64,000 nt of DNA from Streptococcus pneumoniae. GTDB lineage: Bacteria; Bacillota; Bacilli; Lactobacillales; Streptococcaceae. Below, piece by piece: positions 14,454-25,100 of the stretch. A model generated the notes under the pieces. The model was given only the letters and a program-made list of their open reading frames with translations, had not been told where the DNA came from and ran no database searches. Position 1 is the stretch's first letter, and every line of letters begins with the position of its first letter. The position numbers and the translations under genes were made by a program. The DNA lies in NCBI GenBank assembly GCA_040719455.1, contig JBFDTN010000001.1, positions 868,001 through 932,000 of the forward strand, written 5' to 3'.

Positions 14454-15383
14454 TTATTGAACCTTGTCTGGGGCAAATTCGTAAAAGCCTGTATCAAGGA
14501 AACGATTTTTAGGATGTAATTGATGGATTTTTTCATCAAACAAAAAGGATTGGTTAGCTGTAAATTCACCTTTTTCTAACAAGTTTCTAGCTTCGACAAA
14601 AAGAGCGGCAATGGCTACGAAATTCTCCCCTGGTGTGTAGAGACCTTCTAATTTCCAATGGGTGAAGCCATGTTCGACCAATTCATCGAGCTTTGTCATC
14701 ATATCAAGATCATTGTTAGCAAAAATGTGCGTGCCATGATTGTCCTCAAAAATCGAATAGTGACTCTCTGGATCTCCCGGCTCTGCTAAAAACAAATCTC
14801 TCTCACGGCTCTTTTCATCGTCAATCTTTGTAAAATTGTAGTAATTTTGCAATAGAGGCCGCTTAGAATGATGAATGACACTAGCTCCATAAACAAGGAT
14901 TTCAGCAGGAATTTCTAAAATCTCTTCCATTTGAAAAAGCTCAGCCGAAGGGATTTCACGCGCTAAAACAGCTTCACTAGCTCCTGCCTTTTCTCCCCAA
15001 AAGTTAATCTGACGGCTGCTAGCCACCATCGTTGACGCATCATAAATCGTTTTAAACGAATAACCATCTCGCTTCAACACATAAAAAACACCCGCATCGC
15101 CCACTGTAATGTAGTCTGTTTGAATTTCTTCTAAGAAATCAAGAAAGGGCTTGATACGGTTCATCATATCTTGGTGCATGAGGGCATTGACAGCCACTGT
15201 CAACTCCTTACCCGCTCCGTGAACGACCTCTGCAATCTCTCTTAACTCCTCATAAGAGAAGGTATGTGGCAACCGAAGGCCAAAATCCTTTTCCCCCACA
15301 TAAATGCGGTCCACACCTAATTCTACCAATGCTTTTGCTTGTGCAAGGCTCTCAGCCGTTGCTGTAATGATAATTTTTTCCAT
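14454..15383 (-). CDS. trhP1: U32 family protein, TrhP1-like (309 aa)
   Basis: Shorter U32 homologue that normally partners the larger one in Firmicutes. The conserved start is MEKIIITATAESLAQAKALV at 15383; longer versions of the frame run through the promoter and are rejected. The IYVGEKDFGLRLP segment is the family barrel motif, and it lacks the four-cysteine cluster of its neighbour. TTGGAA (15415-15420) and TATACT (15391-15396), 18 bp apart, end 7 nt before the ATG, and no Shine-Dalgarno is present, so the mRNA may be leaderless. Confidence 0.85.
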   Translation of the reverse strand: MEKIIITATAESLAQAKALVELGVDRIYVGEKDFGLRLPHTFSYEELREIAEVVHGAGKELTVAVNALMHQDMMNRIKPFLDFLEEIQTDYITVGDAGVFYVLKRDGYSFKTIYDASTMVASSRQINFWGEKAGASEAVLAREIPSAELFQMEEILEIPAEILVYGASVIHHSKRPLLQNYYNFTKIDDEKSRERDLFLAEPGDPESHYSIFEDNHGTHIFANNDLDMMTKLDELVEHGFTHWKLEGLYTPGENFVAIAALFVEARNLLEKGEFTANQSFLFDEKIHQLHPKNRFLDTGFYEFAPDKVQ

Positions 15384-15518
15384 ACTTAAAAGTATAGCAC
15401 TTTTCGATTCCTCTTTCCAACTTTTTTTGAAAAAGAGACTTATTTCTTTTGTAACATTTTTGTAACATACTTTATCTCCAAAACATGGTAAAATAGTAAA
15501 GTATCGTAAGGAGAGAGT

Positions 15519-15824
15519 ATGAACGCTAGAAGATTTCAGTCCCAAGAAGCGGACTACCAGTACGAGTATGATGAGATAAAACAAGAACAAACCTCCCTCT
15601 ATGAAGAGTATTCCCCAGAAGCAGAACTAAGTCCAGATTTAAAAGAATTACTATTTTTTGTAAACATCGCTGTTTTTTGTGTATTAACAGCTCTCTTTAG
15701 TTTTCTCTTTTTATCATTGAAGTTCAATGCTTTTCTGGCTTTTGCTTGTGCCATGGGAGCGAGTTTAGGCTTGTTAAAAACCTACCAAACGATCCAAGAA
15801 CACTATAAAAAACAGGAGGAGTAG
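15519..15824 (+). CDS. DUF3270-like small membrane protein
   Basis: A 101-residue protein with a tyrosine- and glutamate-rich N-terminus (RRFQSQEADYQYEYDE) and two membrane spans (about 46-65 and 68-85). It resembles the Streptococcus-restricted DUF3270 family; I assign this from memory of the pattern. AAGGAGAGAGT precedes the ATG and TTGTAA/TAAAAT boxes lie upstream. Function unknown. Confidence 0.75.
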   Translation: MNARRFQSQEADYQYEYDEIKQEQTSLYEEYSPEAELSPDLKELLFFVNIAVFCVLTALFSFLFLSLKFNAFLAFACAMGASLGLLKTYQTIQEHYKKQEE

Positions 15825-15842
15825 CCACAACTACTCCTCTTA
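15816..15842. terminator. Bidirectional terminator between converging genes
   Basis: GAGGAGTAG (15816-15824) pairs with CTACTCCTC (15831-15839). It separates the DUF3270-like gene from the C39-like lipoprotein gene, which converge here. Confidence 0.75.
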
Positions 15843-15849
15843 TTTCTAT

Positions 15850-16641
15850 TTACCAAGCATAATTGGGTTCTTCACAAACCACCATAGCTTCTAGTAATTC
15901 CTCTGGAGTAATTTTTTGCAGTCCTCCATAGATCGGATCCTGCACACTTTCCAAAGGATCAACATAGTAAATCGCAGCAATGTCCTTGCCATCAGCTGTT
16001 AGTTCATAGCCTGTTCCAATGACATTGTGTTCCCCCTTATGGCCAGGGTAAACTTTAGCAATTTCCATGGTATAGTACATAGGATAACCATCATCAATAT
16101 TTTTCTTGAGACGTTCTTTAAAAAGACGCATGTCGTCTGAGCTGCTATCGCTTGAACTCACCTTAGCAAGACGATAGCCTGCCTGACCTTCTTTGGGAAT
16201 TTCATAGCCAAATAAATGCTTGTTCAATATCTGAACAGCATTTTTATTATGCGTTCCAAAGGAATCATCGGTCTCCATCTCTTCTGCCAGCTGCTCTTGC
16301 GATACTTGAATCCCTTGACTCTCTAATATCATACTCACAGTCGTTGGAGCACAGGTGTACCATTTTCGTTGCACCTGCATGGGCACTTCCAAGCACCGTT
16401 TGAGAGAAGTCAGCTGACTTGTCGCTTCTTGTGATGTCTCTTTCATAGAAGAGCTGGGCTGACTTGCTTCTTTCTCGCTTGTTTCTACAAGCGATGAAAC
16501 AGTAACATTCATCGTCTCCTTCTCACTACTTTTTTTGATGATTTCAGAGGACGAAGATAAGGATTTTTCTTGATTTTTTTGACTACAAGCACTCAAGACA
16601 AAGCTTGTCAAAATAATCATTCCTAGTGTTTTTATCTTCAT
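15850..16641 (-). CDS. Lipoprotein with C39-like peptidase domain
   Basis: The signal peptide ends with lipobox LSAC (16-19), so the protein is anchored on the outer face of the membrane by Lgt, which is encoded 1.7 kb away. A Ser/Glu-rich linker (20-80) precedes a Peptidase_C39_2-type domain. Candidate catalytic residues are C97 (WYTCAPTTVSMIL), H205 (GEHNVIGTGY) and D228 (YYVDPL), in the usual order. The substrate is unknown; bacteriocin leader cleavage is a family precedent but there is no bacteriocin gene nearby. Confidence 0.85.
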   Translation of the reverse strand: MKIKTLGMIILTSFVLSACSQKNQEKSLSSSSEIIKKSSEKETMNVTVSSLVETSEKEASQPSSSMKETSQEATSQLTSLKRCLEVPMQVQRKWYTCAPTTVSMILESQGIQVSQEQLAEEMETDDSFGTHNKNAVQILNKHLFGYEIPKEGQAGYRLAKVSSSDSSSDDMRLFKERLKKNIDDGYPMYYTMEIAKVYPGHKGEHNVIGTGYELTADGKDIAAIYYVDPLESVQDPIYGGLQKITPEELLEAMVVCEEPNYAW

Positions 16642-16702
16642 AAATCACCTCTTTTTATAAAGCGTTTACATTTGTTGTAAGAATAATAAGGCTCTCGCCT
16701 TA

Positions 16703-17134
16703 TTATTCTTCGTCTAAATCAATTTCGATGACAATCTCTTCATCCGCTGCATCATCAACTACATCAACGGTTTCTTCCTTAACAGTGGATACAATGTCTT
16801 GATCATTGAGTTTACCTTTGATTTCTTCAAACTTATCTTGTGAGAAATCAATAACCTGTTTGGTTGTTTCTTTGACAGATTCCAAGATTGTTTCTCCTGT
16901 AATCTCCCCATTTTCAACCTTTTCTTTAGTTTCAGAGATTGTACTTGCTGCTTGGTTTGAAAATTCTGTCCATGTATCGACGGCTTGTACCTTAAAATCT
17001 TCTGGATTTTCCTTAACATCATTGACAAAATCTACGACTTTAGCGGTTACTTCTTTTCCTTTTTTACTGGTCAAAAAAGCTGCCGCTGCTGCTCCTGAAA
17101 TCGTCCCTAAAAGGATAGAGGATAATTTTCCCAT
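16703..17134 (-). CDS. YtxH domain protein
   Basis: The N-terminal membrane segment (SILLGTISGAAAAAFL) is followed by SKKGKE and a long amphipathic helix, the YtxH layout, and ends in a very acidic tail (EEIVIEIDLDEE). Proteins of this family are membrane-associated, general-stress-type and poorly understood. It is 17 bp downstream of the DUF948 gene in the same direction, and the pair is a common association in Firmicutes. Confidence 0.88.
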   Translation of the reverse strand: MGKLSSILLGTISGAAAAAFLTSKKGKEVTAKVVDFVNDVKENPEDFKVQAVDTWTEFSNQAASTISETKEKVENGEITGETILESVKETTKQVIDFSQDKFEEIKGKLNDQDIVSTVKEETVDVVDDAADEEIVIEIDLDEE

Positions 17135-17151
17135 ATGCTCAACCTACTTTC

Positions 17152-17541
17152 TTATTTTTTCTTTTTAAAAACTTTGGAAGCCATGCGAAAGGCGGATAAT
17201 CCTGCACTTGCTTTCAAACTATTTTTCCCGGCTACGGTAGCTTTCTGACTCAAATGACGGGCAGAAGTGTTCAATTCTGATACTGACTCAGAAAGGTCTG
17301 CTACTGCGGTAAAGAGAGGATCAATGGTTGCCACCTTGCCGTTAATATCATCTGCCAAGACATTAACCTTAGCTAGCAATTCATTGGTTTGGTACAAGGT
17401 AACATTGACATCACTGGTCAAGACTTGAACCGTTTTTTCTGCTTCCTCGACCACATGTCCGATTTTCTTCACCAATAAAATCACATAGATAATCAAGGCA
17501 ACTAAGGCAACTGCGACTAAACTATAAGCAATTTCTAACAT
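17152..17541 (-). CDS. DUF948 domain protein
   Basis: The start is ATG 17541 with GGAGAAT upstream; a longer frame to 17607 would run into lgt. One N-terminal transmembrane helix (SLVAVALVALIIYVILLVKK) is followed by a coiled-coil rich in Asn/Asp/Leu (VNVLADDINGKVATIDPLF) and a basic end (VFKKKK). This matches DUF948. It lies directly downstream of lgt and upstream of the YtxH gene, and is probably in one transcript with hprK and lgt. Confidence 0.88.
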   Translation of the reverse strand: MLEIAYSLVAVALVALIIYVILLVKKIGHVVEEAEKTVQVLTSDVNVTLYQTNELLAKVNVLADDINGKVATIDPLFTAVADLSESVSELNTSARHLSQKATVAGKNSLKASAGLSAFRMASKVFKKKK

Positions 17542-17554
17542 ATATTCTCCAATT

Positions 17555-18331
17555 CTATTCGTAATAAGGGGTATCTTGTTTGCGATGTTGGTAGATAGTA
17601 AGGGCAAGACCTATCACGATTAAAATCGCTGATAACCACTGAGACACACGCAATCCACCAAGCATCAGACTATCTGTCCTCATCCCCTCAATCATCATCC
17701 GACCAATCCCATACCAAATGAGGTAAAAAGCGGTAACATCTCCACGTTTCAAGAAATGAGGACGTCTGCGCAAGACCATAATCAAGGCAAAACCAAGCAG
17801 ATTCCACAGAGATTCATATAAAAAGGTTGGCTGGCGGTACTGACCATCAATATACATCTGATTGCGGATAAAACTTGGTAAATAATCCAGATTCTTCACA
17901 ATAGCACCGTAAGCTTCCTGATTAAAGAAATTCCCCCAGCGTCCCAAACTTTGGGCAATCATGACACCTGGAGCTGCAATATCCAAAAAATCCAAAGGAT
18001 TGATGAGCTTGCGCTGCGAAAAGACATACAAGACCAAAGCTCCTGTCAAAAGCCCACCATAGATGGCAATTCCACCATTCCAAATCTCAATAATCTCGCC
18101 CAAATGCTGGCTGTAATAATCCCAGCTAAAGACTACATAATAGAGCCTTGCTCCCACTAAAGATAAGGGAAAAGCAAGCAGGATAAAATCCAAGACATCA
18201 TCTGGAAAAATATTCTTGCGTGGCGCTTCTTTGCGAGCCAGATAAACCGCCACTAAGAGACCTGTGATGATACAAATGGCATACCAACGAATGCTCAAGG
18301 GACCGAACTGAATCGCTATCGGATCAATCAT
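17555..18331 (-). CDS. lgt: Prolipoprotein diacylglyceryl transferase
   Basis: Transfers diacylglycerol from phosphatidylglycerol to the lipobox cysteine of prelipoproteins. The 258-residue polytopic membrane protein holds the Lgt signature [13 protein letters not shown] at 130-142 and the conserved RQPTFLYES segment. Its ATG overlaps the hprK stop by 4 bp (ATGA), a widespread arrangement in streptococci. Clients in this window include the C39-like lipoprotein and the cyclophilin lipoprotein. Confidence 0.97.
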   Translation of the reverse strand: MIDPIAIQFGPLSIRWYAICIITGLLVAVYLARKEAPRKNIFPDDVLDFILLAFPLSLVGARLYYVVFSWDYYSQHLGEIIEIWNGGIAIYGGLLTGALVLYVFSQRKLINPLDFLDIAAPGVMIAQSLGRWGNFFNQEAYGAIVKNLDYLPSFIRNQMYIDGQYRQPTFLYESLWNLLGFALIMVLRRRPHFLKRGDVTAFYLIWYGIGRMMIEGMRTDSLMLGGLRVSQWLSAILIVIGLALTIYQHRKQDTPYYE

Positions 18332-19260
18332 TCTTTCACCTCATTTTCGCGAATCAAATTTGTCAAGCGCTCTTCAAAGGTCTTGGTCGCATCAAATCCC
18401 ATTTCTTTGGCACGGAAATTCATGGCTGCCGCTTCAATCACGACAGAGATATTCCGCCCTGTTTTAACAGGAATACGAATGCGAGGAATGGATACACCGG
18501 ACACTTCAAACTCTTCGGCGTTATTGCCCAAACGGTCAAATGTTTTGGTTGTATCGTAGTTTTCCAAGTAAACAGCCAGCTGAACTTGAGAAGAATCCTT
18601 GACCGCACTTGCTCCGTAAAGGCTCATAACATCAATAATCCCCACGCCACGGATTTCTAACAAGTGTTTGAGAATTTCAGCAGGTTCTCCCCACAAGGTA
18701 GATTCATCCTTGGCATAGATATCCACACGATCATCAGCGACCAAGCGATGACCACGCTTGACAAGCTCTAATCCTGTCTCGCTCTTTCCAATACCGCTAT
18801 CTCCCTGAATCAAGACCCCCATGCCATAAATATCCATCAGAACTCCATGAATGCTGGTCCTTGTTGCCAAGCGTGAATCCAAGTAAGCTGAGATTTCCCC
18901 TGACAAGCGACTCGTTGGCACATGACTACTCACGATTGGCACACGCTTTTCCTTAGCTGCTTCAAGCATTTCCTCAGGAATCTCTAAATTGCGCGCCACA
19001 ATCATCATCGGCGTTTCTTCCTGCAACATTTTAAGCAACACTTGATAACGATTATGAGAAGTCATCTTGGTGAGGTAGGACCACTCCTTCATCCCCATGA
19101 GCTGAATCCGCTCAGGAGTATAATAATCAAAATACCCCGTCATCTCAAGCCCCGGACGGGCAATATCAGATGTGGTAATTTCTTTTTCCAACATTTCCTC
19201 GTCTCCATAGACCAAGGTTAAACGGACTTTTTTTAGTAAATCTTTGACTTTTACGCTCAT
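18328..19260 (-). CDS. hprK: HPr kinase/phosphorylase
   Basis: Phosphorylates and dephosphorylates Ser46 of HPr, controlling carbon catabolite repression. The start is ATG 19260 with GGGGGAAGT; a start at 19287 would overlap the promoter. The 310-residue protein has the P-loop GDSGIGKS at 153-160 and the conserved H138 in [12 protein letters not shown]. An extended -10 box (TGCTATAAT) lies on the minus strand at 19286-19294. First gene of an operon with lgt, DUF948 and YtxH. Confidence 0.97.
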   Translation of the reverse strand: MSVKVKDLLKKVRLTLVYGDEEMLEKEITTSDIARPGLEMTGYFDYYTPERIQLMGMKEWSYLTKMTSHNRYQVLLKMLQEETPMMIVARNLEIPEEMLEAAKEKRVPIVSSHVPTSRLSGEISAYLDSRLATRTSIHGVLMDIYGMGVLIQGDSGIGKSETGLELVKRGHRLVADDRVDIYAKDESTLWGEPAEILKHLLEIRGVGIIDVMSLYGASAVKDSSQVQLAVYLENYDTTKTFDRLGNNAEEFEVSGVSIPRIRIPVKTGRNISVVIEAAAMNFRAKEMGFDATKTFEERLTNLIRENEVKE

Positions 19261-19346
19261 ACTTCCCCCTTTTTCTTCTCTTTCCATTATAGCAAATTTT
19301 TTAGATTTCGTATGCCAAAAGCCCTGTTTATGGACTGAAAAAAGAA

Positions 19347-19392
19347 AAAGCAGGAGATTTCAAAGATACTCCTTTGAAATCCTACCTGCTTT
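19347..19392 (-). terminator. Terminator of the ABC transporter operon
   Basis: A long stem pairs 19347-19365 with 19372-19392, with one bulge, and a U-rich run follows on the minus strand. It overlaps the stop of the permease gene. Confidence 0.8.
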
Positions 19393-21031
19393 AATCAGCC
19401 ATATCGTCTAATTTTTTCAAATAATAAATCATAGCCCAAATGGATAAGCTTAACACAACTATGAAAACAAGCACTGTCAAAACATAGCCCATATGCTCTG
19501 GTAGATGATAAATCATGATGGTTGCAAAAATAGCAATAGCCATATAAGCACAAAATGCAAGCATGGCCAACAGCATCTTAAGGGTGTTATTGCCACGGTT
19601 AAAGAGCTCTGTGACATTGGACCAATTGGTCACCATGTGCTTCTTATCCCACTGATAGCCCCAAGCACTCCATCCTAGGGAGGTTATAACCCAAACTACT
19701 ACCATTAAGAACGTTATGGAAAGAGGCAAGCCCATAAAGAGACAGAATATCAAAAGTAAGATAAGCGGAACGATAGATTGTAAAAGAGTCAGATACCAGA
19801 ATTTTAAGCGCATATAGCGTTTCATATCAATCGGTAAGACCTTTAAATAATCATAATTTTCACGTTCAAGTGACAAACCAATAGCGGTCAGATTTGCTCC
19901 TCCAACACTCACACTAGCAATAAAAACTGTTAATAAGATAAAGGTCACCCCATAACGCAAAGAAAAGAAGGAAGTAAACAGCTCAGGATGCCGCACATCT
20001 CCAGATATAAGCACAGGGAGACAGAACATGTAAGCTAGTAAACTCGGCATCAAGACGGACTGTAAAAATACAGATCCATCACTAATGAGATTGAGCTGGT
20101 AACGCCAGACAAAATTTGGAAAATCCTTGACACTGCCGAGCGATAAAGCCTTGCTACGTTTGACTTTATTGACAATGGAAGTCGTCTTTACTGCTGCCTC
20201 ATAAAATTCTGGTAATACTTTCTTATAAATCACAAAGCCTAATAAGGCAGTCACCAAAAGCCAAGCACCGATTCCTAGAAGTGAGTCTTTAGAAAATGGG
20301 GCTACTCCAAAATCATGAAAAGGTTTCATAAATGGGAAGTAACTGCTACTATCCACTATCGTTCCATCTTCACTAATCCTGCTATTTCCCATATTTGCTA
20401 GTATAATGGCTCCAAAACCAACGAGACTGGCAATCGCAATAAAAAGGTTTGATAAGATTTTCTTATACTGACGAAAAATGCTGGTCTTGGTCACAAAATG
20501 CACACCCACTAAAAGCAAGAAGGACAAATTAACAAAAATCAGAGCACTAGATAGAAGGACAATTAGAATCGAAAGCCAAATGGGATTACCTGCTTGAAGC
20601 TGAAGTCCGATGATGTAAGCCACAATCGGAAAGACCCCTATCAAGCAGGGAAGTAAGACCGAAATGCCTTTTCCAAGCATAATCTCTGCTTCACTAAAAG
20701 CGTAGGGACGATAGGCTTGCAAATCTTTGCTCTCATAAAAGACATTGTAGAAGGATAAAAATCCTTGTGAAAAAATATAGAGGAAAAACATACCAATCAG
20801 ATTTGTAAAAATACCTGGAAACTCTGGCAGAGGAAAGACCACCGCCTGCATCCCAAACAAGAAGAGATAGAGAATCCCTACACTTCCATAGGTCAAAATT
20901 AGCCTTTTTGCTACATTGAGAGGTTTAGTTGGATTTTTTGCTTGTTTTCTCCGATATTGGGCAAGGTTAGAAGGCGGTACAGAGTAGAGAATATTGATTC
21001 TTGTTAGGGTTTTAATAGCTTTCAGACGCAT
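19391..21031 (-). CDS. ABC transporter permease (546 aa)
   Basis: A polytopic protein with about ten to twelve hydrophobic spans grouped in two halves (roughly 45-250 and 310-545), fitting the ABC-2/EcsB-like class. The large hydrophilic loop (about 270-305) contains KTTSIVNKVKRSK. The substrate is unknown; exporters of this type handle peptides, drugs or proteins. It overlaps the ATPase gene by 20 bp, so the two make one transporter. Confidence 0.85.
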   Translation of the reverse strand: MRLKAIKTLTRINILYSVPPSNLAQYRRKQAKNPTKPLNVAKRLILTYGSVGILYLFLFGMQAVVFPLPEFPGIFTNLIGMFFLYIFSQGFLSFYNVFYESKDLQAYRPYAFSEAEIMLGKGISVLLPCLIGVFPIVAYIIGLQLQAGNPIWLSILIVLLSSALIFVNLSFLLLVGVHFVTKTSIFRQYKKILSNLFIAIASLVGFGAIILANMGNSRISEDGTIVDSSSYFPFMKPFHDFGVAPFSKDSLLGIGAWLLVTALLGFVIYKKVLPEFYEAAVKTTSIVNKVKRSKALSLGSVKDFPNFVWRYQLNLISDGSVFLQSVLMPSLLAYMFCLPVLISGDVRHPELFTSFFSLRYGVTFILLTVFIASVSVGGANLTAIGLSLERENYDYLKVLPIDMKRYMRLKFWYLTLLQSIVPLILLLIFCLFMGLPLSITFLMVVVWVITSLGWSAWGYQWDKKHMVTNWSNVTELFNRGNNTLKMLLAMLAFCAYMAIAIFATIMIYHLPEHMGYVLTVLVFIVVLSLSIWAMIYYLKKLDDMAD

Positions 21032-21764
21032 CTTCGCTCACCTCTTCTCTTCGACCTGCTAAATCCAGATAAATCGTTTCTAAAGATTTTTCTGGATGTT
21101 GACCTTTTAGTTCCTGAATCGTGCCAAAAAAGATGAGCTCTCCTTTTTTCAAAATAGCGATACGATCACACAGTTGCTCAGCGACTTCTAAGACATGGGT
21201 TGAAAAAAGGACGGTATTTCCCTTATCCGCATGCTCACGCATCATCTGCTTGAGATCAAAGGCTGCCTGCGGATCTAGCCCAGTCAACGGCTCATCCAAG
21301 ACCCAAATATCAGGATCTGACAAGAGTGCTCCGATGACAAAGACTTTTTGACGCATCCCGTGAGAAAAAGACTCAATCACTTCATATCGATGACTTGCAA
21401 AATCAAACAAATCTAGCAAGCTTTCTAAACGACCTTGGAATTCCACTGTTTCCATATCGTAAGCTGTCGCCACCAACTCCCAAAATTCATTTGCCGTCAA
21501 ACGCAAGAATAAATCCGGAGAATCTGCTACATAACCAATTTTTTGCTTAATCGCCAACCGATTTTCCGAGAGTTCGTCTCCATCGACAAAGATCTGTCCC
21601 CTTGTTGGATTGATGACACTGACCAGCGACTTAATCGTCGTGGACTTACCTGCCCCATTGTGACCAATCAAGCCGACAATCTCTCCACTGTTAATGGTCA
21701 AATTGAGCTGATTGAGCGCAATCTTATCGTCATATACCTTGGTTACATCCTTAAATTCAATCAT
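21012..21764 (-). CDS. ABC transporter ATP-binding protein
   Basis: Walker A GHNGAGKST is near residues 34-42, the signature is FSHGMRQK, and Walker B is WVLDEP followed by LTGLDP. The H-loop is STHVLEVAEQ. The single-domain ATPase (250 aa) is of the BcrA/YhaQ-like exporter class. AAAGGAGAATTCAG precedes the ATG. A minus-strand -10 (TATAAT, plus 21916-21921) suggests a leader of about 145 nt. Confidence 0.9.
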   Translation of the reverse strand: MIEFKDVTKVYDDKIALNQLNLTINSGEIVGLIGHNGAGKSTTIKSLVSVINPTRGQIFVDGDELSENRLAIKQKIGYVADSPDLFLRLTANEFWELVATAYDMETVEFQGRLESLLDLFDFASHRYEVIESFSHGMRQKVFVIGALLSDPDIWVLDEPLTGLDPQAAFDLKQMMREHADKGNTVLFSTHVLEVAEQLCDRIAILKKGELIFFGTIQELKGQHPEKSLETIYLDLAGRREEVSEDASESY

Positions 21765-22189
21765 CTGAATTCTCCTTTTCTATTTTTCACTTGCTTTCCT
21801 TCATCAAACAGGAAAACAACCAATGGCTCTTATGCTAGAACTATCACAATCTCACGATTCGGATATTTCTTGAGGATAGACGGTCATGCTTTTGTGAAAA
21901 TTTTATATTAAATTTATTATAACATATTTTTTAAAGATGGATGAAAAATATTCAACATTTTAATAAAAAATAAGAGAGGATATAATCCTCTCTCATCTTA
22001 TTTCCGTCGTTTTTGGATGTCTTCAGTATCTTCTACTGCAAACGCTACTACAAACAGTGGTTCGTTTATCTGAATTCCCCGAAATAGTAGTCATATGTCA
22101 GTCGCATTTTTACTGCAAAGACACGATTCTTGTAAAAGTAAGATTGTGAATCAAGAGATTGGTCTTTTATATACTCAATCTATCTAAGA
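21765..22189. other. 425-bp gap; ABC leader and adhesin terminator, otherwise nothing
   Basis: The right end of the ABC operon leader lies between 21765 and about 21910. Bases 22000-22160 show no ORF with a start, no repeat shared with the rest of the window and no RNA structure that I trust. Confidence 0.4.
21972..21994 (-). terminator. Probable terminator of the giant adhesin gene
   Basis: AGAGAGGAT...ATCCTCTCT stem (about 21973-21993) followed on the minus strand by a T-rich run. It lies about 200 bp after the adhesin stop and is the first good hairpin in that direction. Confidence 0.55.
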
Positions 22190-25100
22190 CTAATCTTCTT
22201 TTTTACGACGTTTTGTCACTCCAAGAAGTCCAAGACCTGCTGAAAGTGCTCCAAGAAGTGTCAATGCTGAAGAGCTTTCACCTGTCTTCGGTAAAGTTTC
22301 CATCTTCTTCTCTGCTACTTGAGCTGGTACTTCTTTTGAAACTGGTGCTTGTGGAATTACTGGTGCAGCTGGTTTAGCAGGCTCAGCTGGTACATCCACT
22401 CCTGGTTCTTGTGGTTTTGGTGCCACAAAGACTGGTACTTCTACCTCTACCAACTCTCCATTTGGCAATTCAACTGTTACTGTGACGCTTGGTTGTTTAC
22501 CTGGGATTTCAGTTGTTGGAATCTTACCAACTTTACTAATCTTAGCTCCGTCTGGCAATTTCACATTTTTAGCCACATCATCTGGCGTGATTGGTGTATC
22601 TTGCTCAACGATGATTGGATCTGTTGGAATGGCTGGGGTTACTGGTTTCGGTGTGACAACTACTGTCTTCTTAACTTCAGTTGTCAAGCCACCCTTATCA
22701 GTCACTACGAAGGTCACTTCATACACACCTGGAACATTGTAATCAACTGGGTTATCCTTGATCATTACGGTAACATCCGTTCCGTCTTCCTTGTCATTTA
22801 GAATGACAGAAGCAATCAAATCTTCATCAGTGATTGGTGTGCTACCTTGTAGTACGGTTACCGTTGGTGAGGTTCCGGTTGGCGGTGTATTTGGTACAAC
22901 TGGTTTTGGTGTCACAAATACTGGTACTTCTACCTCTACCAACTCTCCATTTGGCAATTCAACTGTCACTGTGACGCTTGGTTGTTTACCTGGGATTTCA
23001 GTCGTTGGAATCTTACCAACTTTACTAATCTTAGCACCATCTGGTAATTTCACATTTTTAGCCACATCATCTGGCGTGATTGGTGTATCTTGCTCAACGA
23101 TGATTGGATCTGTTGGAATGGCTGGAGTTACTGGTTTCGGTGTGACAACCACTGTCTTCTTAACTTCAGTTGTCAAGCCCCCCTTGTCAGTTACTACGAA
23201 GGTCACTTCATACACACCTGGCACATCGTAATTAACTGGGTTATCCTTGATCGTTACGGTAACATCCGTTCCGTCTTCCTTGTCATTTGGAGTGACTGAA
23301 GCAATCAAGTCTTCATCGCTGATTGGCGTGCTGCCTTGTGATACGGTTACAGCTGGCGATGTACCTGTTGGAGGTGTATTTGGTACAACTGGTTTCGGTG
23401 TGACAAAGACTGGTACTTCAACATCTACCAAATCTCCATTTGGCAATTCAACTGTCACTGTGACGCTTGGTTGTTTACCTGGAATTTCAGTTGTTGGAAT
23501 CTTACCAACTTTACTAATCTTAGCTCCGTCTGGCAATTTCACATTTTTAGCCACATCATCTGGCGTGATTGGTGTATCTTGCTCAACGATGATTGGATCT
23601 GTTGGAATGGCTGGAGTTACTGGTTTCGGTGTGACAACTACTGTCTTCTTAACTTCAGTTGTCAAGCCTCCCTTATCTGTCACCTCGAAGGTCACTTCAT
23701 ACACACCTGGCACATCGTAATTAACTGGGTTATCTTTGATCGTTACGGTAACATCTGTACCATCTTCTTTGTCATTTGGAATGACTGAAGAAATCAAGTC
23801 TTCATCAGTGATTGGCGTGCTGCCTTGTGGTACGGTTATTGTTGGTGAGGTGCCAGTTGGTGGAGTGTTTGGCGTTACAACCACTGTCTTCTTAACTTCA
23901 GTTGTCAAGCCTCCCTTGTCTGTCACCACGAAGGTTACTTCATAAGTGCCTGGAACGTTGTAATCAACTGGGTTATCTTTGATCGTTACGGTAACATCTG
24001 TACCATCTTCTTTGTCATTTGGAATGACTGAAGAAATCAAGTCTTCATCAGTGATTGGCGTGCTGCCTTGTGATACGGTTACAGCTGGCGATGTACCTGT
24101 TGGAGGTGTATTTGGTACAACTGGTTTCGGTGTGACAAAGACTGGTACTTCAACATCTACCAAATCTCCATTTGGCAATTCAACTGTCACTGTGACGCTT
24201 GGTTGTTTACCTGGAATTTCAGTTGTTGGAATCTTACCAACTTTACTAATCTTAGCTCCGTCTGGCAATTTCACATTTTTAGCCACATCATCTGGCGTGA
24301 TTGGTGTATCTTGCTCAACGATGATTGGATCTGTTGGAATGGCTGGAGTTACTGGTTTCGGTGTGACAACTACTGTCTTCTTAACTTCAGTTGTCAAGCC
24401 TCCCTTATCTGTCACCTCGAAGGTCACTTCATACACACCTGGCACATCGTAATTAACTGGGTTATCTTTGATCGTTACGGTAACATCTGTACCATCTTCT
24501 TTGTCATTTGGAATGACTGAAGAAATCAAGTCTTCATCAGTGATTGGCGTGCTGCCTTGTGGTACGGTTATTGTTGGTGAGGTGCCAGTTGGTGGAGTGT
24601 TTGGCGTTACAACCACTGTCTTCTTAACTTCAGTTGTCAAGCCTCCCTTGTCTGTCACCACGAAGGTTACTTCATAAGTGCCTGGAACGTTGTAATCAAC
24701 TGGGTTATCCTTGATTGTTACGGTAACATCTGTTCCGTCTTCCTTATCATTTGGTACAACTGAAGAAATCAAGTCTTCATCAGTGATTGGTGTGCTTCCT
24801 TGTGGTACGGTTACTGTTGGTGACGTACCAGTTGGTGGAGTGTTTGGTGTGACAACTACGGTCTTCTTAACTTCGGTTGTCAAACCACCCTTATCTGTCA
24901 CTACGAAGGTTACTTCATAAGTGCCTGGAACGTTATAATCAACTGGGTTATCCTTGATTGTTACGGTAACATCTGTGCCGTCTTCCTTGTCATTTGGAAT
25001 GACTGAAGAAATCAAGTCTTCATCAGTGATTGGCGTGCTGCCTTGTGGTACGGTTACTGTTGGTGACGTACCGGTTGGTGGGGTGTTTGGTGTTACAACC

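Noticed and set aside
14454..15590. 378-residue form of the TrhP1-like protein
   Set aside because: The extra 69 residues lie across the promoter and have no conserved pattern; family members begin MEKIIITAT-like.
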